Assembly: GCA_903632075.3 (NCBI GenBank) | Contig: CAHIKZ030000252.1 | Coordinates: 462,501-526,500, forward strand | Direction: 5' to 3' | DNA from: Acanthosepion pharaonis | Taxonomy: Eukaryota; Mollusca; Cephalopoda; Sepiida; Sepiidae | DNA length: 64,000 nucleotides | Shown here: positions 10,816 through 21,059 of the stretch, piece by piece | Layout: every line of letters begins with the position of its first letter | How positions within the stretch are numbered: the stretch's first letter is position 1 | Translations under genes and position numbers: made by a program | The notes under the pieces: generated by a model | What the model was told of the DNA's origin: nothing | The model's input: only the letters and a program-made list of their open reading frames with translations | Database searches by the model: none

Positions 10816-11181
10816 TTACAGCATTGAGAAGAGATAACCGGCGACATATATGCGAATGGACTGGAGATTCAAGATACAACGCCCAAGCCAGCGGGAGATT
10901 GTCCTTGACGTAAACTCCAAGGCCATGCATGTGGGTTTGAGAGTTTTTTCTGAGGAGGGAAGGTAGCCGGGGATCGAGAGGTCAGAGGAGGGGATAGATG
11001 AATCAAGGTTGGTCTCACACAGAGCCAGTATATCCGGGCAGTTTACAATGAGGAAAGATTCCACACTGCAGAAATTGGTTCTAATGCCACGGATGTTGGA
11101 AAATGAAATGTTAAAGGGTTTAGGTGATACCCCGGTATTATGCAACTGTTGATCAGAGCGGCCGCTCAAGAAGCTACGCAA
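10816..11181 (-). pseudogene. LINE ORF2 endonuclease (APE-type) fragment
   Basis: The minus-strand frame contains FNISFSNIRGIRTNF (the start of an AP-endonuclease-like domain, N-x-RG) followed by CPDILALCETNLDSS, in which the Glu of ALCET is the metal-binding residue of this family. After about 80 residues a frameshift leads into divergent sequence. In an intact element the domain nicks chromosomal DNA to prime reverse transcription. Further endonuclease blocks (for example NSDHAVVSINISF, in which the SDH motif is intact) follow in other frames down to about 10370. Confidence 0.85.
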
Positions 11182-11430
11182 GAGTTAGGGCTCCTAACTA
11201 CCAGTCGGAAACAGCAACCAGAAAAATGTCAACCATGTACCCTCAGAATGAAGAGGCAATGCCACAGACTGCACACATCACGGGAGAAACACGGCAGCAC
11301 TAGAACAGAGACCAGAGAGAAACAAAGGGAGAGTTCCGCGAACTCCTTCCTAAACAAGAAACAAGGTGTGAGCCTCTACTCTTGTCCAAGAGAAGTGGGT
11401 GGAGTATTGACCGGACGGTAGGAAAGCCTA

Positions 11431-12336
<906 letters not shown>

Positions 12337-12469
12337 TTTGGTGCAAGAAAAACAGTACTGAATGGTAAATAACAGAGCTATTAATTATATATTGATAAAT
12401 TTAAATAATTCCCCACGCACATTTCGACACGGAGTTTCATGTTCGGCATAGGGTATTATGTATGTATGT

Positions 12470-12765
12470 ATACCATTTTGTTTCAACCTCACCGGTGTCT
12501 TATCAAGTGATGATGTTGAATGTAAAATAAATGGTTTTAAAAGATTCAAATTAATTAACGATCCCCTTCGCAAGGGGAAAACGCTGTTACGAAATCTAGA
12601 ATGACCAATCAAAATACAAGTATAGAAAAATTCAAAAAGCTTGACAACGAAGTCATGTTATTCAAATCTTTAAAATAAGGGTAATATTAAAAAAGAATGT
12701 TGGTTATTGGAATTCATTCCGTATATACCAATTATATACCTGGATATATATATATTTTTATATAT
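12470..12765. repeat. Dispersed repeat shared with 63.09-63.24 kb
   Basis: Two blocks recur at the right end of the window in the same order: cattttgtttcaacctcacc followed by ggtgtcttatcaagtgatga (12474-12516), and attcattccgtatataccaa with ttatatacctgg before (TA)n (12709-12745). The second copy has a shorter middle. On the minus strand the first block reads TTGATAAGAC-ACCGGT-GAGGTTGAAAC, another stem followed by GAAAC. Family unknown; possibly a Penelope-like end. Confidence 0.65.
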
Positions 12766-13894
12766 TTGTTGAAACTTGACTAATGCATGGAATAATAATG
12801 CAACACAAAATGTACTTAGAACAAAATGTATTGAAACAAGAAAGTGTACACAATATTTAAATATAGTCTTTTGTATATTCCTGGTAAGACCGTTCCTGGA
12901 GAATGTGTTGACTGAGTCGCAGTCGGGCAGAATCTCTGGTTGAATCTCTTGATTCCTCCCTCTCTTCCCGGTACCAACCATATTTATATGGTCGGTACTC
13001 CACTATGCAAATTAGGTGGATTCTACCACAACAATATTCAAACAAGTCTGAATGGAAAGCACCGAAATTATTTTTTTATTGTATTTTTCCAATTTTCGAA
13101 TAATGTGTTGATTATTGAGCTCGAAAGTGTGGATAAACTGTTCAACGTTCATATTGTTTTGTCCAACATAATCCACCCCCCATTCACGAAATTTGACAAA
13201 ATGTCTAAAAATTAGAATACCTTTACTTTTTTTATATTTACTGGGTACACGTGTTTGAGCAGATTATTATACTTTTTTACGTTTTCGTTTGTTTTATATG
13301 CTGTTTTGTGTTATTCATTTATTACTCGGCTTCACGTTCAAGTCCCCAATAATTGTTCCGGGATAAATATACCAGGAGACACGTGTTTTCTATATAAACA
13401 CAACTAGCATTCCCATAACAAACCTTAGATTCCTACTCCTTGGTGTGAGCTATAATATTCAGAATAATATGGAAAAATATTCAAATGATATTACATCATA
13501 ATCTAAATATATTATCAAAGAATAGGGTTAATGTTATAGCGCATAGTAAAAGACGTAACAGAAGGGAAATATTGTTAGAGCAGCCGATAAGACATCACGT
13601 CAAAGAATATAATTTCTACTAATATATTTCTTTACATATACCTACAAGAAAAGAAGAAAACAATCCAATTATAAGTATCATTTATCAGCAGGCAAATACC
13701 TATCTCGTGTTCAATTAAAAAGTAGATCTATGGTATTATTAACCCTCGAGTAATTTTCGATTTGGTTATAATCTTTGAAAATAATGTGTGTGAAATTACT
13801 GATTTAGTTGTTATTTTCCTTGTTTGTGAGACATCGAAAGTAAAGTATAATTCTATTTTCTCTATTGTTGTATTGGCAAATTGCTAAAAACAGG
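12766..13894. other. Spacer without recognisable features
   Basis: AT-rich; several 60-100 codon frames on both strands near 12.67-13.2 kb lack any recognisable motif and overlap one another. Confidence 0.5.
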
Positions 13895-14194
13895 TTAACG
13901 AACCATTAGCCAATGACTACATTTGTTTAAAGAGTGCAAACCCGAATTGGTTGAGGGATTTGAGATAATGTTCATATGCTTTAAATATTTTATTATCTTA
14001 CGCCTGTTTACACCAAGACAATCAGACATGATGACAGAAATACTAAACAATTGATATATGAAACCATGGAAATTCATTGTTCTAAATAATATTTTCTTCA
14101 ATTTCATCCATTTAAAAATAGCTCTGTATTTAATTTGCTGCTGAATTATTTTAAAATCTGAAGTAGCGGATGTTAGCTGTTTACATGAAGACAT
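13895..14194 (-). CDS. Unrecognised 99-residue frame, duplicated in inverted orientation
   Basis: I do not recognise this protein. It begins MSSCKQLTSATSDFKIIQQQ and contains KWMKLKKILFRTMNF. The first 35 residues reappear from 15158 on the plus strand (MPSSKKPTSATADFEIIQQQ...) with the same start, no indel and about two-thirds identity. Both frames therefore stayed open while diverging. The rest (HGFIYQLFSISVIM...) has no counterpart. It could be the N-terminus of a transposase or an exon; no catalytic motif is visible. No TATA box or splice site can be assigned. Confidence 0.35.
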   Translation of the reverse strand: MSSCKQLTSATSDFKIIQQQIKYRAIFKWMKLKKILFRTMNFHGFIYQLFSISVIMSDCLGVNRRKIIKYLKHMNIISNPSTNSGLHSLNKCSHWLMVR

Positions 14195-14268
14195 GGCTTT
14201 TTAGATGAACTTTGAATAAATGTTTATAATGCAATTCGAATCTATAGTATTTAAAAAATGTTTAAGTG
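14070..14268 (-). repeat. Left arm of an inverted duplication
   Basis: About 200 bp whose reverse complement reappears at 15085-15283 with about 85-90 percent identity by eye. The outer point of similarity is aatgaatttc; the inner is cacacttaaacatt. The arm includes the start of the 99-residue frame. Confidence 0.85.
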
Positions 14269-14940
14269 TGGTCAGATATTTGGCCGACAGACATTTGGCC
14301 GAGAATCATTTGTCCGAATGGACGTGTGACCGACGGACATTTCACCGAAAAAGTACAAGTAGAAATAGTAACAATTAATTAATTCACAGCATTATAAAAT
14401 AGAATAGGACTAATAGTTACTACGGAATTTCAAGTGATTAAATTACTAAGTCTAAATTTAAAATTAAAGATTTTGTTATTTCAATATTTGTTTATGGAAA
14501 TTAGTATTTAAAAAAATATTTGAGTGTATTTGGGTAAAAACTAGCACCTAATTATTTAAATTCGTATTTAACAGTAAGATAAAAGCTAGTTCATCCCTTT
14601 AAGATAATGATCATTAAAAGCGAAATTGTAAGATCTTTCATATCGTAAATGCTTAAGATTTTTGCTGTAGTAAATGTGCTTTTTCTCATAATACTTATCA
14701 TTTTACAGTAATAGTTGAAGCACAATATAATATATACAGAATACATTTAAAAAAAGTCTAAATTAATACAGTAAATTAAAAAAAATTAAATTAATATAGT
14801 AAATAAATATAAATATTCATATTTATAAAATTTAGCACATTACATTACAATAACGAGTGTGACATACATGTAAGTACGCCACTACATTTTTGGCTAAATG
14901 TCCGTCGGCCAAATGTTCGTCGGCCAAATGTCCGAGTACT
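14269..14940. mobile_element. Foldback-like element with 15-bp terminal subrepeats
   Basis: The left end holds about five diverged 15-bp units of the type GACATTTGGCCGACG (14269-14349); the right end holds three inverted units (CGGCCAAATGTCCGT, 14889-14935). The interior (14350-14880) is AT-rich and non-coding. Repeat-bearing termini in inverted orientation suggest a non-autonomous DNA transposon. It lies between the arms of the larger inverted duplication, next to the left arm. Confidence 0.7.
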
Positions 14941-15084
14941 ATGTTTAAGGACACCTATTTTTAATATATTAAAGTTAAAAAAAAACTCAGTAAGAAGTAA
15001 TTTGTGAGAGACATGCTCAAACCTGCTATATATTTATAGGTCACTATGTTCTGCATTCACTTCAAGCAAAATAGTTCAGGTCAC

Positions 15085-15283
15085 ACTTAAACATTTGTTA
15101 AATACTGTAGATTCGAATTGCATTATAAACGTTTATTCAAAGTTCATCTAAAAAGCCATGCCTTCATCTAAAAAGCCAACATCCGCTACTGCAGATTTTG
15201 AAATAATTCAGCAGCAAATTAAAGACAGAACTATTTCTAAATGGATGAATTTGAAGAAAATATGATTTAGAATAATGAATTTC
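15085..15283 (+). repeat. Right arm of the inverted duplication
   Basis: Reverse-complement partner of 14070-14268, separated from the inner element by about 145 bp that has no counterpart on the left. It contains a 35-codon frame. Confidence 0.85.
15158..15265 (+). CDS. 35-codon frame, partner of 13895-14194
   Basis: Starts MPSSKKPTSATADFEIIQQQ and ends with NLKKI then TGA. It aligns without gaps to the start of the minus-strand 99-residue frame. Here a stop follows KI where the partner continues LFRTMNF. Function unknown. The conserved start codon and frame suggest a true N-terminus, but both copies may be dead. Confidence 0.35.
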   Translation: MPSSKKPTSATADFEIIQQQIKDRTISKWMNLKKI

Positions 15284-15292
15284 AGGCAGATA

Positions 15293-15380
15293 GGATCCCC
15301 AGACGAAGCTATATTGAAGACCAGAGACTCATCTCAGGAAACAGCTTCCCGACCTTCGACAGAGCCTCGTCTGGGGATCC
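15293..15380. repeat. 14-bp perfect inverted repeat (hairpin)
   Basis: GGATCCCCAGACGA (15293-15306) and its exact reverse complement TCGTCTGGGGATCC (15367-15380) with a 60-nt loop. It lies at the edge of the inverted duplication and inside an unrecognised 73-codon minus-strand frame (15309-15530). Confidence 0.8.
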
Positions 15381-15540
15381 TCTCGGCCCGGAGACAGAAA
15401 GTTTGACCAGCACAGCTGGAGACAAATCTCCGACTGCAGACCAACATACATTTTTTACTGCTGTATTTATGGGAATAAGGACATACCCATTATTGTCCAT
15501 AGGCATGCTCCAACACTTGTGTTGAACCATGTGATCGTTG

Positions 15541-16390
15541 ACGTTTCTCTTGCGCTGGTAATGACGTACGAATAGTAGGTAGAAAGAGCGATGTTACCTT
15601 TTTATTTTCTGTTGCACAGGCTCATTTTATGATTGTAGGAGCAAGTTTTCCATTCATAATCAGCGGACCCTATGTAGTACTTGCACTGGCCACCATCAAT
15701 AGACTTAGCTTTATAAAAAGCCTAAACCAAATACATTCCGTTCGAAGAACATTCCTCTTTTAACCTGCAGTTACATCCGCCGGATTCATATATATTACAT
15801 ACCGCCAATATATTTCTATTATGGCTTTTCATAATTTATTCTATACATTTGATGCAGCTATAGCTCAACTTCAATTTGTTTTGTTGAATAATATTCTTAA
15901 CTCTGGTTAATTGGCGAAATGTTAATTAATTTTAGGAACATTTTTACCACGCTATTTTTAACGTCGTTATTGTAGGGGAGGTTGAAGCAAATTATTTGAG
16001 TTTTTCTTTTCTTGCTGCTTAGTTTTAATCATTGCATCTGCACTCAAATTCGAATTGAGCATTGTGTTTGTCGGCTGGTCCGCCTTAATTATTATCTCAT
16101 TAGATCATCTGGTGTTTTTTTAGGTATCTTCTTTCATATTCTTCATTTTTCAGCTTTTTCATAATACTGAACATGGCCTTTTCAACTTCATCTTTTCAGT
16201 TGAACATGTCCTTTTCAGTTTTTTGATAATATTGAACACATCTTTTACAACTTCAACTTTTCAATGATATTTTCAGTTTTTTGATAATATACCATGTCTA
16301 ATTTTAAGTGGCGTTAGAGATGGATTATTATATTTATTCCGTATAATAATATCAATATTTAATGAGACATATCTTAATGAAAACATGTTG

Positions 16391-16395
<5 letters not shown>
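15541..16395. other. Spacer with a loose tandem repeat
   Basis: At 16146-16300 an imperfect unit of about 60 bp built on 'ttttcagttttttgataata' and 'ttgaaca' occurs two to three times. Elsewhere nothing recognisable. Confidence 0.5.
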
Positions 16396-16428
<33 letters not shown>

Positions 16429-16463
16429 TGTGTGTGTATGTGTATGTTTGTGTGTGTGTGTAA
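16396..16463. repeat. (TA)n-(TG)n microsatellite
   Basis: About 16 TA units, then TG/TATG units. Confidence 0.9.
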
Positions 16464-16484
16464 ATATATATTATAACTTGTTTG

Positions 16485-16665
16485 TAGGGCTTGAAGATTG
16501 AGAGCTTCTTTTAGAGCTCTTATGAAATAAAAAATATTACCTATTGGAATTCAAGTGTTTGGTATTCTTTAATTAATAAAAATTTTGCTTTGTCTTTTGA
16601 CATAGAGCTCTCCCAGGATCTATATCCTTCTGAAAATTCCATACGGATTACCATATTGTATGATT
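16485..16665 (+). repeat. Dispersed repeat with a TTGAAGA-hairpin-GAAA motif
   Basis: TTGAAGA (16491-16497), a 5-bp stem (AGAGC/GCTCT) and GAAATAA (16524-16530) are followed downstream by ctctcccaggatctatatcc and ccatacggattacca. The last two blocks recur at 20249-20280, where the hairpin module lies in the opposite orientation. Family unknown. Confidence 0.5.
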
Positions 16666-16865
16666 ACTATGCACATATATAAGTATATGTATTACACAAA
16701 AACTACTGGTGTTATAGAAAGAGTGCTCTGTATTATATAACAAACCTTAAAAAAAATATATATATATTACTGAATATACACAACCCACACCGTTTGCACT
16801 ATTCTGAGTTTCATGCCAAACGCAATCTACATCTGCTGAGTGTATTTTATGGGACACGTACATTC

Positions 16866-16867
<2 letters not shown>

Positions 16868-16930
<63 letters not shown>
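16868..16930. repeat. (TA)n microsatellite
   Basis: About 31 TA units. Confidence 0.95.
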
Positions 16931-16934
<4 letters not shown>

Positions 16935-17502
16935 ATTTCACGCACGTATAGATGAACAAAAAATATAGCAACAATTTCTAAATTGTAGGCAAGAAGATAT
17001 TTGAACGTGCGTGTATCAAAATCATTTTTACATTACAGGTTTTTATACTTTACTGCACGTTGTGGATTTTTATCAATTTAACCCCTAAATTTTTTATATT
17101 GTGTCCTGACAATGTTAAGTTGAAAAATACATAAATATTTTTTTTAATATTTTAATATGTGTGTGTGTCTCTGTGAGTAAAAGAAAGAGAGAAAGACACA
17201 ACGTGTTGCCCACTTACTGAAAATAAGGTTAAAAATGCCAGTGAACTGTAAATAATTGAAGATCTGATCTTTGTACAGTGGGTTCTTCCCTTAACATGTT
17301 CTGACACACTTAAATATTCACACTTCACAGAAAGAAAACAATATTCAACAAATCTAATATGTAATTTCGCATGTCGAAAATTGTGTACCAAAAATGAAAA
17401 ATTGCTTTTTTTCCCATCCAAATTTAAATGCGTAAAAACGACTTGTGTAACCGATTCATCTACACACGCATACATTTTAAACGTACGTACGTACCTACTT
17501 AT
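16931..17502. other. Spacer without recognisable features
   Basis: A 107-codon minus-strand frame (17152-17475) is open but has no recognisable motif and ends in His/Thr-rich microsatellite-like sequence. Confidence 0.45.
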
Positions 17503-17521
17503 CTATCTATCTATCTATCTA

Positions 17522-17587
<66 letters not shown>
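17503..17587. repeat. (CTAT)n-(TA)n compound microsatellite
   Basis: Five CTAT units grade into about 29 TA units; same order as at 1750-1811. Confidence 0.95.
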
Positions 17588-17747
17588 GGCGTTATTTTTC
17601 TGTAAAGATATGTCTAAAAATGATGGAAAGTTTTTATAATTACAAAATGAAGTAATTACAAATACCTACATTTATTGAGTGAGGATACACACACTGATAC
17701 ATGACGATGCACGCAAATCTCTCACCCTCTATCATTCTCTCTCTCAC

Positions 17748-17750
<3 letters not shown>

Positions 17751-17808
<58 letters not shown>
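17751..17808. repeat. (TA)n microsatellite
   Basis: About 28 TA units after a TC/CA-rich run. Confidence 0.95.
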
Positions 17809-17810
<2 letters not shown>

Positions 17811-18300
17811 CAATTGCATATGATAAATAAACACTATTAACATTACGCAAATTTTAGCAGTTAACACCAAAATTTTTGCAGGACACATGCAAAGAAAGAC
17901 TGTATATTCTGGAGGCTGTTGTAATAAAAGAGAAGCAGCCAACATTAAATAAATTGTATTTCTTCATATATATTTAAGGATGTTTAATATAAGACACATC
18001 CACAAACACACACACAAATTTCAGTCTGACCGTTTATCAGACGTCACCTTGAGAGACTTGAAATTAGTTCCATCGTAAGAATGCCGGAAATAAAAGGTAA
18101 GCACACACAAAACAATACTTGAAAACGAATGTAACATTATTCGAAAGTAAATCAAATAAAGTTAATATGAATTCTGGCAAATATATCGATAACACAAAAC
18201 AACTTATTCGGAAATTTGAAAGATTTAATTAAAAAAAAATCATAAACAGTCGATATTATTTAACAAAACAGTAGAAAAAAATCTTCTGGCAAAATACGTT

Positions 18301-18301
<1 letters not shown>
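17809..18301. other. AT-rich spacer
   Basis: Nothing recognisable. Confidence 0.5.

Positions 18302-18355
<54 letters not shown>
18302..18355. repeat. (TA)n microsatellite left of the palindrome
   Basis: About 26 TA units. Confidence 0.95.
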
Positions 18356-18357
<2 letters not shown>

Positions 18358-18482
18358 AAAAGAGGTTATAGTGGTTCCAACGAGAGAGAAGTGTGTATAT
18401 TAAAAGAAGAAGAGAGGTGCTGCAAACGTTTTGGTTGTAATGTGTATTTTTTAAAAAAAATATTATACTTTATTTCCCATAA

Positions 18483-18527
18483 TTTTACTACACGGGTTTC
18501 TGGTCTCACGACCGTCTTCGGGTAAAA
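18483..18527 (-). ncRNA. Hammerhead ribozyme-like motif, mutated core
   Basis: On the minus strand: stem I UUUUAC/GUAAAA (plus 18522-18527 and 18483-18488), core CCGAAGA (expected CUGANGA, so the conserved U is C), stem II GGUC-GUGA-GACC with a GNRA loop, GAAA, a short stem III (C...G) and UA before the 3' strand of stem I. The U-to-C change in the catalytic core predicts little or no cleavage. Confidence 0.5.
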
Positions 18528-18691
18528 AGCGGAGATTTCCACATATTATTAAAAATAATTGATTTTTTCCTTATATTTTGCAATGTCAAATAATCTCGAT
18601 ATGAGACATTCTCGTATCGAGAATATTTAACATTGAAAAACGTAAGGAAAAAAAATTAATTATTTTTTAATAATATGGGTAAATCTCCGCC

Positions 18692-18736
18692 TTTTACCTG
18701 AAGATGGCCGCGAGATCAGAAACACGTGTAGTAAAA
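18692..18736 (+). ncRNA. Candidate type I hammerhead ribozyme
   Basis: All conserved hammerhead elements occur in order: stem I 5' strand UUUUAC (18692-18697), CUGAAGA (18698-18704), stem II UGGCC-GCGA-GAUCA (18705-18718; GNRA loop, one C/A mismatch), GAAA (18719-18722), stem III CACGUG (18723-18728), cleavage-site UA (18729-18730) and stem I 3' strand GUAAAA (18731-18736). The very short self-complementary stem III is typical of hammerheads described in Penelope-like elements and metazoan retrozymes, which are thought to work best as dimers. Predicted cleavage is after A18730. Not tested. Confidence 0.6.
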
Positions 18737-18818
18737 CTATGGAGAATAAAGCATAATATTTGTTTAAGAAAATCCACATTACAACCAAAAATGTTTGTGG
18801 CACCTCTCTCCTCTCTTT

Positions 18819-18824
<6 letters not shown>

Positions 18825-18880
<56 letters not shown>

Positions 18881-18914
18881 AAGCGGCTATCCATTCCTCA
18901 ACCAAGTGCTATCC

Positions 18915-18972
<58 letters not shown>
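18825..18972. repeat. Two (TA)n arrays flanking a 38-bp spacer
   Basis: (TA)n at 18825-18878 and 18917-18971. A 125-codon frame across them is Tyr-Ile repeat and not a gene. Confidence 0.95.
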
Positions 18973-18973
<1 letters not shown>

Positions 18974-19218
18974 CGTGCTAATACCCTTGGGAAAGGTGTG
19001 AATCATCTTCTTGTCCCTCCAGCTATGGGTAAAATAGCACGACAGACTGGGTTCTTTAGCCTTGAATGGCAACTGGTCTAGGAGAAGGACAACTCTGAAA
19101 AGTGTGGATGGCTTGCACGAAGCCTTAACCACTATAATCAAATCTCATGTGCCGTTGTCGGGCTGTCGGTTTCCTGAAACTTATCTGCTTGACCCTTATA
19201 CATCAAATTCGGGAGAGT
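18971..19218 (+). mobile_element. SINE 3' domain
   Basis: ttacgtgctaatacccttgg, then gaaaggtgtgaatcatctt, then ctccagctatgggtaaa match 32150-32225 (+) and the reverse complement of 21540-21600. The downstream part (gactgggttctttagcctt, then ggcaactggtctaggagaag) is probably the distal tail. No promoter head is visible, so it is a 5'-truncated copy. The end near 19185-19215 also resembles the LINE tail at 62115-62150. Confidence 0.65.
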
Positions 19219-19226
19219 CGATATAT

Positions 19227-19276
<50 letters not shown>

Positions 19277-19305
19277 AAGTGCACAATATCAGTGATAGAG
19301 CTAAA
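19219..19305. repeat. (TA)n with adjoining 46-bp-module relative
   Basis: (TA)n to 19272, followed by ttggaaagtgcacaatatca, a diverged form of the module at 2443-2562. Confidence 0.8.
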
Positions 19306-19653
19306 ATATTCAGTTGTATGGATACGAGTTTGTGACGCTGGAATAGAATTACAATTGCGTATGTACACGAGCACATGGATGTGTATCAGCGCCTAATCTC
19401 GGATTATTTATATGGGTGTGTTTGTGTGAACTATAATGCGTACACTTGTATGTATCTATGTATGCATGTGTGAGATTATCATTCCAAAATGAAAACGGGA
19501 GAGAATTTCCATCTCCCACCACCAACCATAATCAAACACAAACAAACATGAATTGATTCAATTTTTAAAAAATAAAACAGTTTGTCTGATGGTCGCAAAA
19601 GCGTGAAACCCAGCGTCACAATCTCATATCCATACGACTGATAATAAACACTG

Positions 19654-19655
<2 letters not shown>
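19306..19655. other. Spacer without recognisable features
   Basis: Nothing recognisable; a 68-codon minus-strand frame starts in the adjacent (CA)n. Confidence 0.45.

Positions 19656-19704
<49 letters not shown>
19656..19704. repeat. (CA)n-(TA)n microsatellite
   Basis: About 14 CA units then about 10 TA units. Confidence 0.95.
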
Positions 19705-19842
19705 ATATGTGAAAAAATATGTGAAAATATATAGAAAATAGGAAGGAACTGGTTAGGTAAATAATCGAAAGTTCCTTAGTATTTTAGTTATTATTTTTAA
19801 AAAGTAGTGCTCGATACAAAAGTAGAGCATAAATATAATTAT

Positions 19843-20026
19843 TTATTTAAAAATACGATTCCAACTCGCAACATAAGAGGTATCATGTTTCAAAACAAGA
19901 CCTGAAAACTTCATTATAATTATTTGAATTAAATTGAGTTAAAGTAAGCTCTGTTCCATCTCTTGTTCAGCTCTTGTTTGAAACATGAGACCTCTTATGT
20001 CGCGAGTTGGAATCATATTTTTAAAT

Positions 20027-20028
<2 letters not shown>
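19843..20028. mobile_element. Palindromic element with 62-bp arms
   Basis: Arms 19843-19906 (ttatttaaaaatacgattcc...) and 19965-20028 are reverse complements with about six differences; the 58-bp centre is AT-rich. The right end abuts (TA)n. Non-coding, MITE-like. Confidence 0.85.

Positions 20029-20071
<43 letters not shown>
20029..20071. repeat. (TA)n microsatellite
   Basis: About 21 TA units adjoining the palindrome. Confidence 0.95.
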
Positions 20072-20074
<3 letters not shown>

Positions 20075-20290
20075 CTTAAAAGAAAAACAGACCACTTTAA
20101 GTACCATTATAATAATTTATTTCAACAGAGCCCTTTTAAAGGACTCCGGATCATCAGATCGCTCTTCCAAAAATGAAATGAAACGAAAAATGAAATTAAG
20201 ATTTTAAATATTAGCTCTAGATTTACATTGAGCTCTCAGGATTTCATCCTTCTTAGGATTACCCATACGGATTACCAAGTTCTACATAAC
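20075..20290 (-). repeat. Dispersed repeat with a CTGATGA-hairpin-GAAA motif
   Basis: On the minus strand: CTGATGA (20157-20151), an 8-bp stem CGGAGTCC/GGGCTCTG with an A/T loop, then GAAATAA (20123-20117). Plus-strand blocks ctctcaggatttcatcc and cccatacggattacca (20240-20280) match 16608-16650. Two unpaired bases lie on each side of the stem and no stem I can be drawn, so it is a hammerhead-like relic at best. Confidence 0.5.
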
Positions 20291-20791
20291 TTAACTATAT
20301 ATATATATGTTACTTGAAAGTTTATATTTCGTGGATAATCGTTTTTGAGTAGATGTCAATGTCATTTTAAACAGTATAAATGTATGTCTTTCAGAGGTTT
20401 CGATAATCTTTATAAAGGCGCAGTTTACGCTATTAAAACAGAGATGTCTGCCAAACTCGCGTATCCTCTACACATAATCACATGCGTTTGAGATCACACA
20501 TTTATTGGACAACAAATGGAAGATGATATGAGGGAATTTTCAGTAGAAAATCTTTCAGGCGCCAAATCTTAACTTTCCCATTTCCGTTTGAGACTCACTG
20601 GTACAGCAGATTCCAATCTGAAGTAGAAATAGAAAAGGCGTAATGTCGAAGGTAGCCAGTGTGTTGATGTTGACGAAGATTTCAGGTAGAACGACACGTC
20701 TTTTCAAAGTTCCCTTCGCATCAATCTACACGTTCACCTCATAAGCAACTGTGATAGGCTTCACAGGTAAGTAGTTTTATATCATACAACC
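20291..20791. other. Spacer without recognisable features
   Basis: Mixed-composition sequence; nothing recognisable. Confidence 0.45.
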
Positions 20792-21034
20792 TCACTTCCT
20801 TCCACAGGCCATCGTATATATGGAAGTGCTACTTAGCGTGAGAATTCGTACGTATTCTCTCAAGACCTTTTTCTCTTCTCTCAGGTTGCACATGAACAAG
20901 ATGGTAGTTGGCCAACACTTTTTGCGATTAAATGATTCTTCACAAGTTTCCTGATTGGAATGTCCCGGCTTCCCATGCCTACAGATTTGTCGAAGATGAG
21001 AAAAAAAAAACTGCAATTTAACAACACAAAACAC
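20792..21034 (-). pseudogene. 80-codon frame with a zinc-knuckle-like string
   Basis: The frame contains HLRQICRHGKPGHSNQETCE, which resembles a CCHC knuckle (C-x2-C-x4-H-x4-C) that has lost its second Cys and gained a residue. Such knuckles occur in gag-like proteins and in some LINE proteins. The rest (FNRKKCWPTTILFMCNLREE) is unassigned. Probably a retroelement relic; no neighbouring RT or integrase is visible. Confidence 0.25.
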
Positions 21035-21059
21035 TAGAAGAAGACTGCTATCTTTAACA

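Larger units (their letters stand above)
8205..11430 (-). mobile_element. Jockey/CR1-type APE LINE, long degenerate copy
   Basis: Minus-strand non-LTR retrotransposon of about 3.2 kb with, in 5' to 3' order, an N-terminal region (11430-11181), an APE-type endonuclease, a reverse transcriptase, a C-terminal region and a 3' UTR ending at plus-strand TTCACCCCAAGCAAGG (8214). Many frameshifts and stops separate the blocks, so the copy is dead. Its 3' end is shared by at least nine truncated copies in this window. GC content is visibly higher than in the flanks. The clade (Jockey, CR1 or a relative) is a family-level guess from motif style. Confidence 0.9.
18400..18828. mobile_element. Large palindrome carrying two outward hammerhead-like motifs
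   Basis: Arms 18400-18607 and 18618-18828 are reverse complements with roughly 80-85 percent identity by eye; the centre is near 18612. The outer ends (agagaggtgctgcaaacgtt / aacatttttggttgtaatgtg-type sequence) abut or nearly abut (TA)n arrays. Each arm holds one 45-nt hammerhead-like motif facing outward. The element is non-coding and could be a foldback MITE or an inverted pair of retrozyme or Penelope-type ends. Confidence 0.8.

Noticed and set aside
10049..11421. Plus-strand frames of 88 and 93 codons
   Set aside because: Antisense to the degenerate LINE; no independent motif.
20120..20157. Functional hammerhead ribozyme on the minus strand
   Set aside because: CTGATGA, a stem and GAAA are present, but unpaired bases sit between core and stem and no stem I can be drawn; kept only as a core-like motif.
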